A program made the translations under genes and the position numbers. DNA of 64,000 nt, from assembly GCF_003597395.2 (NCBI RefSeq), contig NC_133769.1, positions 177,535,476 to 177,599,475 on the forward strand, given 5' to 3'. The notes beneath the pieces are model-generated. The model saw nothing but the letters and a program-made list of their open reading frames with translations, searched no databases and was not told where the DNA came from. The stretch is from Chelonoidis abingdonii. Taxonomy: Eukaryota; Chordata; Testudines; Testudinidae. Each line of letters starts with the position of its first letter. Position 1 is the first letter of the stretch. Below are positions 54,781 to 64,000 of the stretch, in pieces.

Positions 54781-55237
54781 TAGGTTTCTTCAGCATACGA
54801 CAACTACTCAGTCCCTCCATCACTAGGGCAAGAGGCTTGAGAGCTCTCATTTTTTAAAATACCATTTCTCCTACAGTCTTTCTCCCGCCTATCTTTTGCT
54901 TGCGCTAACTGTCCACCAGAATGATAGATGAATATAGATGAGCGGAGAGAGGCAGAACAAGGAATACAGACTGTATTTTCAGTGGCTTTGCTTAGTGCTG
55001 ACAATGCATTTGTGCAATACGATAAACAGTGTAAAGAGAGCTCCTTCTTGAAGAGCTTGCAAGATAAGTGTGATGTTGCACTCTATATGATTTATGAGTG
55101 TGAATATAATGCAACTAAAATATGCTTCATGCAAAAGGTTTCTTGTAAGGGATCATTACAAAGCTTATAATCTACTGAGTGTGGTCATCTTATTTGTATG
55201 AATGTATCACTCTTGTATCTGAAACTAGAAATATGAA

Positions 55238-55367
55238 GTATCAGAGGGGTAGCCATGTTAGTCTGGATCTGTAAAAGCAGCAAAGAATCCTGTGGCACCT
55301 TATAGACTAACAGACATTTTGGAGCATGAGCTTTCATGGGTGAATACCCACTTCGTCAGATGCATGT
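55238..55367 (+). mobile_element. Foldback-family repeat, single arm
   Basis: GTATCAGAGGGGTAGCCATG to CGTCAGATGCATG; nearly identical to 38,979-39,108. A C/T-rich tract follows at 55,379-55,450. Confidence 0.85.
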
Positions 55368-55490
55368 AGAGATGTTGCTCTCCTTTCCTCTTCCTACCCC
55401 TCCCCTTTCTTCCTTTCCTTTCCCTCCCTTTCCCTTCCCCCCACCTTTCACCCTATCCCTGATTTTTTCAAGGGGGTTAGCACCTGGAGC

Positions 55491-56897
55491 CAATTAAGAC
55501 CTTTCTAGAAGGCATGGATATATGCTACTTTAATTAGAACACCTGCAGCCAATCAGGGCAGGCTAATCAGGGCACCTGGGTTTAAAAGGAGCTCACCCCA
55601 GTCAGGAGGGAGAGCCAGAGGAGAAGGAGTGCGAGTGAGGAGCTGGAGCAAGAAGCTGAGAGTGAACTGCTGGAGGATTTAGGAGACAAGCATTATCACA
55701 CACCAGGAGGAAGATCTGTGGTGAGGATAAAGAAGGTGTTTGGAGGAGGCCATGGGGAAGTAGCTCAGGGAGTTGTAGCTTCATGCAGCTGTTACAGGAG
55801 GTACTATAGACAGCTGCAATCCACAGGACCTGGGCCTGTGAACATGAGTTTAGAGGTCGGGGCCTGTGATGGTGTCGCTGGTGTAGATATGTGGGCAGAG
55901 TTGGCATCGAGGTTTGTTGCATGGATTGGTTCCTGAGCTAGAGTTACTATGGTGCAGTGTGCAGTTACTGGTGAGAATATGCTTCAGGTTGGCAGGTTGT
56001 CTGTGGGCGAGGACTGGCCTGCACTCCAAGGCCTGTGAAAGTGGTGGGATCATTGTCCAGGATGGGTTGTAGATCCCTGATGATGCGTTGGAGGGGTTTT
56101 TTAGCTGGGGACTGTATGTGATGGCCAGTGGAGTCCTGGTGGTTTCTTTCTTGGGTTTGTCTTGCAGTAGGAGGCGCTTCTGGGTACATGTCTGGCTCTG
56201 TTGATCTGTTTCCTTATTTCCTCGTGTGGGTATTGTAGTTTTGAGAATGCTTGGTGAGACTTTGTAGGTGTTGGTCTCTGTCTGAGGGGTTGGGAGCAGA
56301 TGCGGTTGTATAAACAAATCCCTAGGACCATGGAACCAAATGGCAGTTGCTAGGCCCCGACCTCTAAACTCATGTTCACAGGCCCAGGGATCGTGGATTG
56401 CCAGCTGTCTATAGTACCTCCTGTAACAGCTGATGAAGCTACAATAATCCCTGAGCTACACTTCCCCATGGCCTCCTCCAAGACACTTCTTTATCCTCAC
56501 CACAGATCTTCCTCCTGGTTGGTGGTGATAAATAGCTTTGTCTACCTAATCTCACAGCAGTTCATCTCAGCTATCTTTGCTCAGGCAGCTCCTCACTCGC
56601 ACTCCTTCTCGCTCATGGCTCTCCCTCCTGACTGGGGATGAGCTCTTTATAAACCAGGTAGCCCATGATTAGCCTGCCCCTGATTGGCTCAGGTGATTTC
56701 TAATTAAGTGCATATAAATCCTGCCTTCTAGAAAAGGTCTTAATTGGCTCCAGGTGCGGGCCCGGGTTCCCCCCAAACCTCCCAACTCCTGATCAGACAC
56801 AGGAGGAGTTGACCCAGACTGTGGGGAAGATCACTGAGGTGAGCAAATCTGCCAAGAAGCGCAGGACCCACCAAGGTAGAGGATAAACTTTGTCACA
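55491..56897 (+). mobile_element. LTR broken by a Penelope-like fragment and an inverted copy of its own arm
   Basis: Layout: left LTR arm 55,491-55,864; spacer 55,865-56,352; inverted copy of the left arm 56,353-56,756; remaining right LTR part 56,757-56,897 ending CTTTGTCACA. The LTR family is the same as at 36,017-36,633. Arm ends CATGAGTTTAGAGGTCGGGGCC and GGCCCCGACCTCTAAACTCATG meet the spacer on both sides. Arms are 374 and 404 bp. Confidence 0.82.
55865..56352 (-). pseudogene. Penelope-like retroelement C-terminal fragment
   Basis: The minus-strand frame 55,850-56,317 encodes SQALECRPVLAHRQPANLKH, ILTSN, then GTNPCNKPRCQLCPHIY. The pattern R-x-P-N-L-K followed by a Cys-rich C-x4-C-x2-C-P-H motif is the linker that precedes the GIY-YIG endonuclease in Penelope-like elements. 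The GIY-YIG core itself is not present, since the fragment stops right after the Cys motif at the LTR arm. Confidence 0.65.
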
Positions 56898-58034
56898 GTA
56901 GGCACAGCGGTCGGTAAGTTTTCGGTATAGGGTGATCTTACAGTAATGTGATCATGTCACCTGAACTGAAATCCATCTTTAACCTGGTGGTTTTCCATTT
57001 AGAAGGAGGGGTGGGAACCCAGAGTGACAAAGGATTCCCGCCTTATGCAAAAGATATATAAGTGGGTGGAACAGAACAAATTGGGCAGCAATCATGAGAA
57101 ATCCCCTAGCTACGGCATGAGCTGGAACAAGGGCTGTACCAGGGGAAAGGATTGTGCCCAAACTAGGAAGGCATCCAGTCTGTGAAAGAAACGTATTGAA
57201 ACATCTCTGAGAGTGAGATCTCATCTGTATTCAGTTTTATTACTGTATTAGGCTTAGATTTGCGCGTTTTATTTTATTGGTAATTCACTTTATTCTGTCT
57301 GCTATTACTTAGAACCACTTAAATCCTAATTTCTGTATTTAATAAAATCACTTTTTACTTATTATTTAACCCAGAGTATATATTAATACTGGGGGGGGGG
57401 GCAAACAGCTGTGCATCTCTCTCTATCAGTGTTATAGAGGGTGAACAATTTATGAGTTTACCCTGTATAAGCTTTATACAGGTTAAAACGGATTTATTTG
57501 GGGTTTAGACCCCGTTGGGAGTTGGGCATCTGAGTGTTAAAGACAGTAACACTTCTTAAGCTGCTTTCAGTTAAGCCTACAGCTGTTAGGAGACGTGGTT
57601 CAGACCTGGGTCTGGGTTTGCAGCAGGCTAGCAGATCTGGCTCAAACCAGGCAGGGCACTGAACTCCCAAGCTGGGAGGGCAGGGAAAGCAGGGGCAGAA
57701 GTAGTCTTGGCACATCAGCTGGCAGATCTAAGGGGGTTTCTGTGATCCAACCTGTCGCTGTAAGGATGAAAGGAAAGGAGGACAAAAAGCTGAGCAAGAC
57801 TGACATAGAAAGAGAGAGAATGGAAGAGCTGTTACTCAGTGAAATAAAGCAACAGATAGAGAGAAAAGAATCCCAAAGGGTGTTACAGAAACAGTAAGGT
57901 CAGAGGGAGGTATCCAGTCACATGTAGCCAAACATACAGAAACAAAGGTATTTTCCTGGAGAGTGAAATTGGGGAGTCTTCTGATTAGTTTTATTTCTCT
58001 TCTTCTAACACTTCAGAAACTTTGATGTTAGCAA

Positions 58035-59186
58035 AGCTGTCATGGGATAAGAGGGAAGGTCTTCTTACGGATCAGTAACTGGCTAAAAGATAGGAAACAA
58101 ACAGTAGGACTAAACAGTCAGTTTTCAGAATGGAGAGAGGTAAACAGTGGTGTCCTCCAGGGGATGTGGTAAAAGGGGTAAACAGTGAGGTGGCAAAATT
58201 ACAAAACTACTCAAGATAGTTAAGTCCCAAGCAGACTGTGAAGAGCTACAACAGGATCTCACAAAACTGGGTGACTGAGCAACAAAATGGCAGATAAAAT
58301 TCAATGTTTATAAATGCAAACTAATGCACATTGGAAAAGATAATCCCAACTATATATATATACAATGATGGGGTCTAAATTAGCTGTTATCACTCAAGAA
58401 AGAGATCTTGGAGTCATTGTGGATAATTCTCTGAAGACATCCACTCAATGTGCAGCGGCAGTCAAAAAAGCAAACAGAATGTTGGTAATCATTAAGAAAA
58501 TGATAGATAATGAGACAAAAAATATAATAGTGCCTCTATATAAATCCATGGTACACCCACATCTTGAATACTGTATGCATCTCAACAAAGATATATTGGA
58601 CTTGGAAAAGGTTCAGAAAAGGGCAACAAAAATGATTAGGGGTATGGAATGGCTTCCATATGAGAAGCGATTAATAAAACTGGGATTTTTCATCTTGGAA
58701 AAGAGACGACTAAGGGGGGATATGATAGAGGTCTATAAAATCATGACTAGTGTGGAGAAAGTAAATAAGCAAGCGTTATTTACTACTTTTCATAAACACA
58801 AGAACTAGGGATCACCAAATAAAATTAATAGGCAGCAGGTTTAAAACTAACAAAAGGAAGTATTTTTTCACACAATGCATAGTCAGCCTGTGGAGCTCTT
58901 TGCCAAAGGATGTTATGAAGGTCCGCACTATAACAGGGTTAAAAAAAGAACTATATAAGTTCATGAAGGATAGGTCCATCACTCTCTATTAGGCAGGATG
59001 GACAGGGATGGTGTCCGTAGCCTCTGTTTGCCAAAAGCTCGGAATGGGCGACAGATGGATCACTTGATGATTACGTGTTCTGTTAATTTCCCTCTGGGGC
59101 ACCTGGCATTGGCCCCTGTTGGTAGACAGGATACTGGGCCAGATGGACCTTTGGTCTGACTCAGTATGGCCATTCTTATGTTATGA
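58035..59186 (+). mobile_element. CR1 LINE 3' part
   Basis: It starts in the reverse transcriptase (GATCAGTAACTGGCTAAAAG, NWLKDRK) and runs to the CR1 3' end (GGTCTGACTCAGTATGGCCA, TTCTTATGTTATG). One 147-codon frame remains open (58,365-58,808). A deletion near 58,168-58,205 removes the segment that should hold the catalytic F-A-D-D. Confidence 0.92.
58365..58808 (+). pseudogene. CR1 ORF2 C-terminal part (RT thumb region)
   Basis: The 147-codon frame contains TQERDLGVIVDNSLKTSTQC, VKKANRMLVIIKK, PLYKSMVHPHLEYC and the KVQKRATKMIRGMEWLPYEK segment, with RLIKLGFFILEKRRLRGDMI after it. All are hallmarks of the end of the CR1 reverse transcriptase ORF. It ends at a stop after HKHKN. It lacks the catalytic core, so it is inactive. 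The few in-frame changes suggest a fairly young copy. Confidence 0.9.
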
Positions 59187-59732
59187 CTCCCTGTATGTTA
59201 GCTTGTTGACCTCTCGTGGGCAGCATTTCTGCTTATTCTCCTTGCTGAATAGTGGCTTCTGTGCATCCATATTTCCATATCGAAAGCAAAGTAGATTTCA
59301 TTTTTCCCACTCTCTTTCTCATTACCTGCACTTCTTGTAATCCTCTGTTTGTCTCCTACTCACTCTCCACCATGTGTCTCTTTCCTTGCAGCCCCCTATG
59401 CCTTCAATAGGCTGCCTTTCCTTGTATGCCAAGTGCTTTTAAGTGATTGAAACTGTGAAATATGAAAATGAAATCATGTGCATGCTGTTTCATTCAGGCG
59501 ATTAAGTGTTAGGGACAGACCAAAGACTGAGCCACACAGAAAAAGAGAGAAAGACATAGACAGAATGACATGTAAGCTGTCCGGGGCAGGAAATGTTACT
59601 ATATGTTTTACAGTGCCTAGCACAATGGGGCCTCTGAGCTGGCTGAGGCCTCTAAATTCCTGCCACAATAACAATAATACACAGTAATTAGTAATACTTA
59701 TATTACATATATCTACACAATTGCATATACAT
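59187..59732. other. Intergenic stretch with an old 3' repeat
   Basis: 59,578-59,690 (GTTTTACAGTGCCTAGCACA, ATGGGGCC) is a widespread ancient reptile repeat tail, like 40,325-40,425. No gene seen. Confidence 0.5.
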
Positions 59733-59858
59733 GCATCTGACAAAGTGGATATTCACCCACGAAAGCTCATGCTCCAAAACGTCTGTTAGTCTATAAGGTG
59801 CCACAGGATTCTTCGCTGCTTTTACAGATCCAGACTAACACGGCTACCCCTATGATAC
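59733..59858 (-). mobile_element. Foldback-family repeat, single arm, reverse
   Basis: GCATCTGACAAAGTGGATAT to CTAACACGGCTACCCCTATG, the reverse complement of 55,238-55,367. Confidence 0.85.
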
Positions 59859-60929
59859 AAGGAAAGGCAGACATAGCGGAAGTCACACAATAGACGGAGA
59901 TGGTAAGATAGAGACCAAAAAAAGAAAAGAAAAGGGTGTGGGGGGGGGGAATAACAGACCCACAGAAGAAGACAGACAGACAGTGAAAGAGGCACATTAA
60001 TTTTTCCAAGCCTATCAAATTTCTAACAGTACACATCAACAAACATCAATTTCACTGTACAAACACAGCCAAAAAAATATTCCATTGATGATCACTGAAG
60101 TTTACAGATAGACAAAGTAAGAAAAATGCTACTTGAGGATTAAAGCTTTAATTGAAGGTGAATTACTTTGTATATTTTTACATATGATGTTGACGATTTG
60201 TGTGTTAATGGTTATAAAGCTTTAACACTTTTTATCTCAGCATCTACTGTCATTAAAGAATTATTGTCTGACTCCCACACCCATAATTTCCTGCAAATGT
60301 AAACATTTAAATTAATAAAAATAGGAACAAATGCTTAAAAATAAACATGATGATATCTGTTGAAATTATATTAAAAATAAATAAAAATAGAATTCTCCCA
60401 AGCCTACACACTGAGAAACATTTGAAGCAATAACAGAGCCCCATTCCTCTGTTAGAAGCCATCTGAGGGTATGGCTACACTTGCAGTTGTACAGTGCTGG
60501 GAGTTACAGTTGTCTTTGTACAGCTGTGTAGGGAAAGCGCTGCAGTGTGGCCACACTGACAGCTACCAGCGCTGCAGAGTGGCCACATTTGCAGCATTTG
60601 CAGCGCTGTTGGGAGTGGTGCATTATGGGCAGCTATTGCACAGAGCACCTCGTCCCATTTTGGCACCGTGGGTTGTGGGAAGGTGGGATAGGGGACGGAA
60701 GGGTGCGGGTCATTCCGCTCCGTCGCCAACTCCCCGGGTGCCATCGCTTCACACCCACAGTCACTGTTTCCATCCACGTTTGGCGCCATTGTTACTCTCA
60801 ACGGTTCGTGGAAACGGAGCCCGAGCTGCTGAGGAGTCTGATGAGTCCGCCAGCACATCAGTTGTGCAGTGAGCTTTCTTCAGCTCCAAAGTGACAGTGA
60901 GCGAGTCCGACGATGATGCGATGACTCTA

Positions 60930-62010
60930 AATTGCTTGTGGCATTCATGGAGAAATGCTCAGCACCATGGAACGCGCTTTGGCTTGGGAAACAAGCACTG
61001 AGGTGGGATCACATCGTCATGGAAGCCTGGGATACTAGCATGGCGCAGAACTCGGTGAGAAAAGCCACTTTCAGGGACTGTGCTGAGCTCGCCCCCACCC
61101 TGCGCTCAAGGACACGAATGAGAGCGCCTCATGCCAGGGAGAACGGGTGGCTACTGCATCGAGCTGGCAACTCCAGGACAGCAACCGAGTCAGTCGCGAA
61201 CCAGTATGAGCGAAAAGTTGACCATTGGAATCGCTGTGTGCAGTTTGCAGCGGCCAAAATCGCATCCTGCTAAGAAGAAACCTGGGCCCTGGGGGAACGT
61301 CAGGACTGCGGACTATTGGATCTTGCACAAAGGGTTTCCCTAACTGGGAGGGCGATAGATGGACGCATATTCTCATCTAGCACCACCCATCTAGTATCTG
61401 ATACATTAATCCGGAAGGGTATTGTCTCTATGGTTCTCCAGGTGCTTGTGGATCACCGTGGGCATTTCATTGACATTAACACAGCTGGCCTGAAAGTGCA
61501 TGATGAAGCATCTTCGGACAGTGGCCTGTTCAGAAGATGCATGCGGCGGACTTTTTTCCCAGACCGAACATCACAGTAAGGGGACGTTGAAGCCCATTGT
61601 GATCCTTGGAGACCTCCGCTTACCCGTTAATGCCTTGCTCATGAAACCTATATAGGAAACTTGACAGGAGCAAGGACTGGTTCAACTACAGGCTGAGCCG
61701 GTGCGAATGACTGTGGAGTGTGCTTTGGCCGTTAAAAGAGCACTGGCAATCTCTGTAGGAAGCTAGACTTGGGGAAAGCAGCATCCCTGCAGTTATATCC
61801 GTGGCGTACCTCCATATATTTGTGAAGGGAAGGGTGAAACATTACAGAGAATGGATCTCCAAGTTTCAATGCCTGGAGCTGAATTTGCACAGCCAGAGAG
61901 CAGGCTACTAGAGAGACCAGCACAGGGCTACAAGTTAAGGGATGGCTTGAGGAGGAATTTGAGACTGAAAACCAACAGAATGTTTGTGCCTTGCACAGGA
62001 TAAGTGCAGT
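60930..62010 (+). pseudogene. Harbinger DDE transposase (decayed)
   Basis: Pieces in shifting frames match the nuclease. MRKATF-like VRKATFRDCAELAPTL comes first (61,050-61,110), then ANQY with KSTVG-like context, and DGRIFSSSTTHLVSD. The catalytic strand VLQVLVDHRGHFIDIN (about 61,436-61,483) carries the second Asp, followed by KVHDEASSDSGLFRR and FFPD. FNYRLSR and T-V-E-C-A (61,710-61,724) hold the catalytic Glu. Stops and indels throughout. The protein would cut and paste the element at TWA sites. Confidence 0.8.
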
Positions 62011-62199
62011 GGTTAACAATGTTTTAGGAATCTGTTTTTCCTAAAATGATTTGCAGTGCCTTTTCTTTCCTGGGCTACGGTATCTTTCACTTTCTGCAAT
62101 ATAAAAGACTGTTTTCAAGCCAAGAATTCATTTATTGAAAAAAAACAACTTTCTTGACAGACACACTACATTTTGGGAATCTAAAAGGGCAGGGGGTGA

Positions 62200-62815
62200 G
62201 TGTGAACTGTACAGTCACAGGTTTGAAGATGTCCTTGCTGGAGTGCTGCTGCTAGCAATGACTGCTGGCACTTCAGGATGAAAATACTGCATGGTGAAAG
62301 GAGTTGAGTGCAGGTAAGGGTCGTAGTTCTCAGGGCTGGTTGGTGAACGTACAGGGTTGGAGAGGCGGTGTGTAAGAACCTGGATGCTGGGGAAGGGGGT
62401 TTGGAGCTGACATGGGGCACAAGGAAAGAGCTTTGGGATCACGGGCGGGGGTGTGCACGGTAGTGCCTGCCGCAGGCTACGAGTGGCTGGATAGAGTCCG
62501 CTTGGTGCGCAGGATGCTTATCAGCTGCTTTGTGCTTTCTTCTTACCGCTGCGTGTTCTTCGGCGGATCCTGCCTTTCCCATTCCTCCAATCCTGTATTT
62601 TTTTCCTCCAGTCCTGCAGTTTTTTACTCTTCCTGGCAGGTGATCCATAACGCGTTCAGCATGTCTCTGCTTTTGGCGGCTTCTTCCTGAGGTTTTGTAG
62701 CCTCTGACAGTCGATGATATGGGCAGTCGAGTAGTCAAGGACACTTTCGAAAGGCAAAGAATGGCAACAGTTACAGAGCAGCATTGTATAATCTCACCCA
62801 ACGGTATTCCCACAC
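62200..62815 (-). pseudogene. Harbinger second protein (Myb/SANT-like), C-terminal remnant
   Basis: Minus-strand pieces RQKQRHAERVMDHLPGRVKN and the TSPENYDPYLHSTPFTMQYF segment (in 62,215-62,442) look like the charged and low-complexity C-terminal part of the Myb-like DNA-binding protein that partners the transposase. The SANT domain itself is not visible. The family match is from memory and tentative; the convergent position is the stronger argument. Confidence 0.5.
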
Positions 62816-62820
62816 AGTGA

Positions 62821-63333
62821 AGGAGTTTACAGTCTCACTTTAGCATACTTTTGGCCCATACCAAACAGAGCCACACACCCACAGGAGCCACGAAAGGTGA
62901 GTAGAGGGACTGATTGCTTCAGGGATGTGCAGGGTTCTGCGCGTGGGGAAAGCAACGTCTGCAGAGCATCTACACTGAACAGTCTCCCAACATTTTCCAC
63001 AGGAGTTAATCCTGGAAGATATCTCGCTGCTGAAGGCAGGGCCTCCTTAGGCATAGGCAACATAGGCAGCTGCGTAGGGCACCTGAAAATTGAGGCACCA
63101 TGGTCTTAGTGTCCACCCTCTTCTTTTCCTATCCCTGTTCTGACCCTTCCTGCAGGCTCCCACAGATGGCTGCTCTAGCCTGGTGAGTCTGTCCTTGGGA
63201 GGAATTCTAGTAGTTAAAAGTGAAAAACTCCAGCTGCCAGACTACTTAGGACACATTGGAAACTGTTAAAGAGACATTCAAGGGTAATAAAGCCATTTAA
63301 CAGGCATTGCCAACTCATTATAATAACATGACA
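62821..63333. other. Intergenic stretch with a DNA-transposon scrap
   Basis: 63,037-63,115 (GGCCTCCTTAGGCATAGGCA, GCGTAGGGCACCTG) looks like the left end of a common non-autonomous element. Nothing else supported. Confidence 0.4.
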
Positions 63334-63475
63334 GCTGCGAGTGGTAGTCCTGTTAGTCTGTACCAGCAAGACAAGGACGAGTCCTTGTGGCACCTCAGAG
63401 ACAACAAAATTTGGGTATAAGCTTTTGTGGCTAGAACCCATTCATCAGCTGTCACGAAAGCTTATGCCCAAATAA
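63334..63475 (+). mobile_element. Older foldback-family repeat
   Basis: GAGTGGTAGTCCTGTTAGTC, then CTTGTGGCACCTCAGAGAC and AAAGCTTATGCCCAAATAAA. It is a diverged sister of the foldback repeats at 39 kb and 55 kb. After it the window shows nothing recognisable up to 64,000. Confidence 0.65.
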
Positions 63476-64000
63476 ATTTTTATAACTGTCAGTTTCTGAC
63501 TTTTGACAACAACAGATGTGCATTAATGTTAATATTACACAGAACATGTCAGTCTACAGGCCGTTAGTTTAAAATTTGCTTTAAAATATATTCATTAGTG
63601 AACTGGTGAAGATTATAAAATCACATTTCTAAAAATGCTTGCAAAGAGTTTAGATGCACAATCATCTTAGCCTTAATGCAGGGATCTTCAGACATACAGT
63701 TTTTAAAATAAATCCTTCAAAAGACCTCCCTTATCTAAAATACACATTTAATTACTATAGTAAAAAAAAAAAGTGACTCCAAGTCTTCCTGTCCTTCTTC
63801 CATCCCTTCCCACCTCTCCCCCGACTCCCCACTGAAGAGAGCCCTAAAGGGACAACAGTCCTTCCCTTCCAGATAGCTGGACAAAAGGTTTCGCCTTTCT
63901 TTACTTCTGACTATCCGAATGAACTAGTTTTAAAAAGAACCCTCCAGCAAAATCAGTACCATTAGTAAGACATAAAATCCTTGTTATAACTCATAAAAAT

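Larger units (their letters stand above)
55069..57757 (+). mobile_element. Retroviral-type LTR split by nested insertions
   Basis: The left part 55,069-55,237 (TGTGATGTTGCACTCTATAT, CATTACAAAGCTTATAATC) and the right part, from about 56,898 to 57,757, belong to one LTR. The right part has TATATAAGTGGGTGG near 57,056, an AATAAAATCACTTTTTAC polyA region near 57,342 and the end TTTCTGTGATCCAACCTGTC. In between lie a foldback repeat (55,238-55,367) and a second, broken LTR (55,491-56,897). No retroviral genes remain. Confidence 0.7.
60467..62820 (+). mobile_element. Decayed PIF/Harbinger transposon
   Basis: The left terminus GGGTATGGCTACACTTGCAG is shared with the MITE at 15,468. Inside are a decayed transposase gene (plus strand) and, convergent to it, a decayed second protein gene (minus strand), the two-gene plan of Harbinger elements. 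No matching right terminus was found, so the right end is uncertain and probably lost. Target duplication not recognisable on the left (TGA). Confidence 0.8.

Noticed and set aside
57765..57897. KGKEDKKLSKTDIERERMEE frame just after the LTR end
   Set aside because: Position suggested an ERV leader or gag, but no primer-binding site or gag motif is visible; too short to support.
1..64000. CRISPR arrays, bacterial operons or integrated plasmid
   Set aside because: No regularly spaced direct repeats and no prokaryotic genes; the short repeats seen are eukaryotic transposons and microsatellites.

Overview
This is a vertebrate nuclear window and almost certainly comes from a cryptodiran turtle. 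Three things point there: a tRNA-derived SINE of the turtle Pol III type (41,343-41,525), several CR1 LINEs, and many hAT, Harbinger and foldback short elements of the kind that fill turtle genomes. There are no bacterial-style genes, rRNA, tRNA genes or CRISPR arrays.

The only recognisable host gene is the 5' half of a GABA-A receptor rho subunit on the minus strand, best read as GABRR3. Exon 1 (start codon, signal peptide, His-rich segment) is at 25,880-26,031, exon 2 at 21,764-21,876, exon 3 at 4,627-4,694 and exon 4 at 2,529-2,752. All four have GT/AG borders and compatible phases, giving 557 coding nt (185 complete codons plus 2 nt). The Cys-loop and the four membrane segments lie beyond the left edge. 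Intron 2 is 17 kb and holds a truncated Ty3/Gypsy-type element on the opposite strand.

From 26 kb to 64 kb the window looks intergenic and is a nested pile of transposons: (i) a second Gypsy-type element (27,078-33,083) bounded by LTR sequence in inverted orientation and a perfect 5-bp target duplication, inserted in an older repeat; (ii) a hAT element (35,920-37,940, perfect 8-bp duplication) split by two solo LTRs; (iii) a CR1 (43,676-46,822) split by a solo LTR; (iv) a 1.4-kb AT-rich element holding a younger MITE; (v) an LTR (55,069-57,757) that swallowed a foldback repeat and a second LTR, itself broken by a Penelope-like fragment plus an inverted copy of its own arm; (vi) a CR1 3' half; (vii) a decayed Harbinger element with convergent transposase and Myb-like genes, whose deletion derivative (TTA duplication) sits at 15,468-15,749. 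One orphan ankyrin-repeat coding segment (54,652-54,780) belongs to none of these.

The Gypsy-type copies carry protease, then integrase, then reverse transcriptase. This is the Gmr1-like order rather than the usual Ty3/Gypsy order. Both copies ended abnormally: one has a 230-bp flanking duplication and the other has inverted LTRs. These, and the indel-rich decay of several repeats, are the most interesting signals, but each could also come from assembly error, so read-level checks matter.
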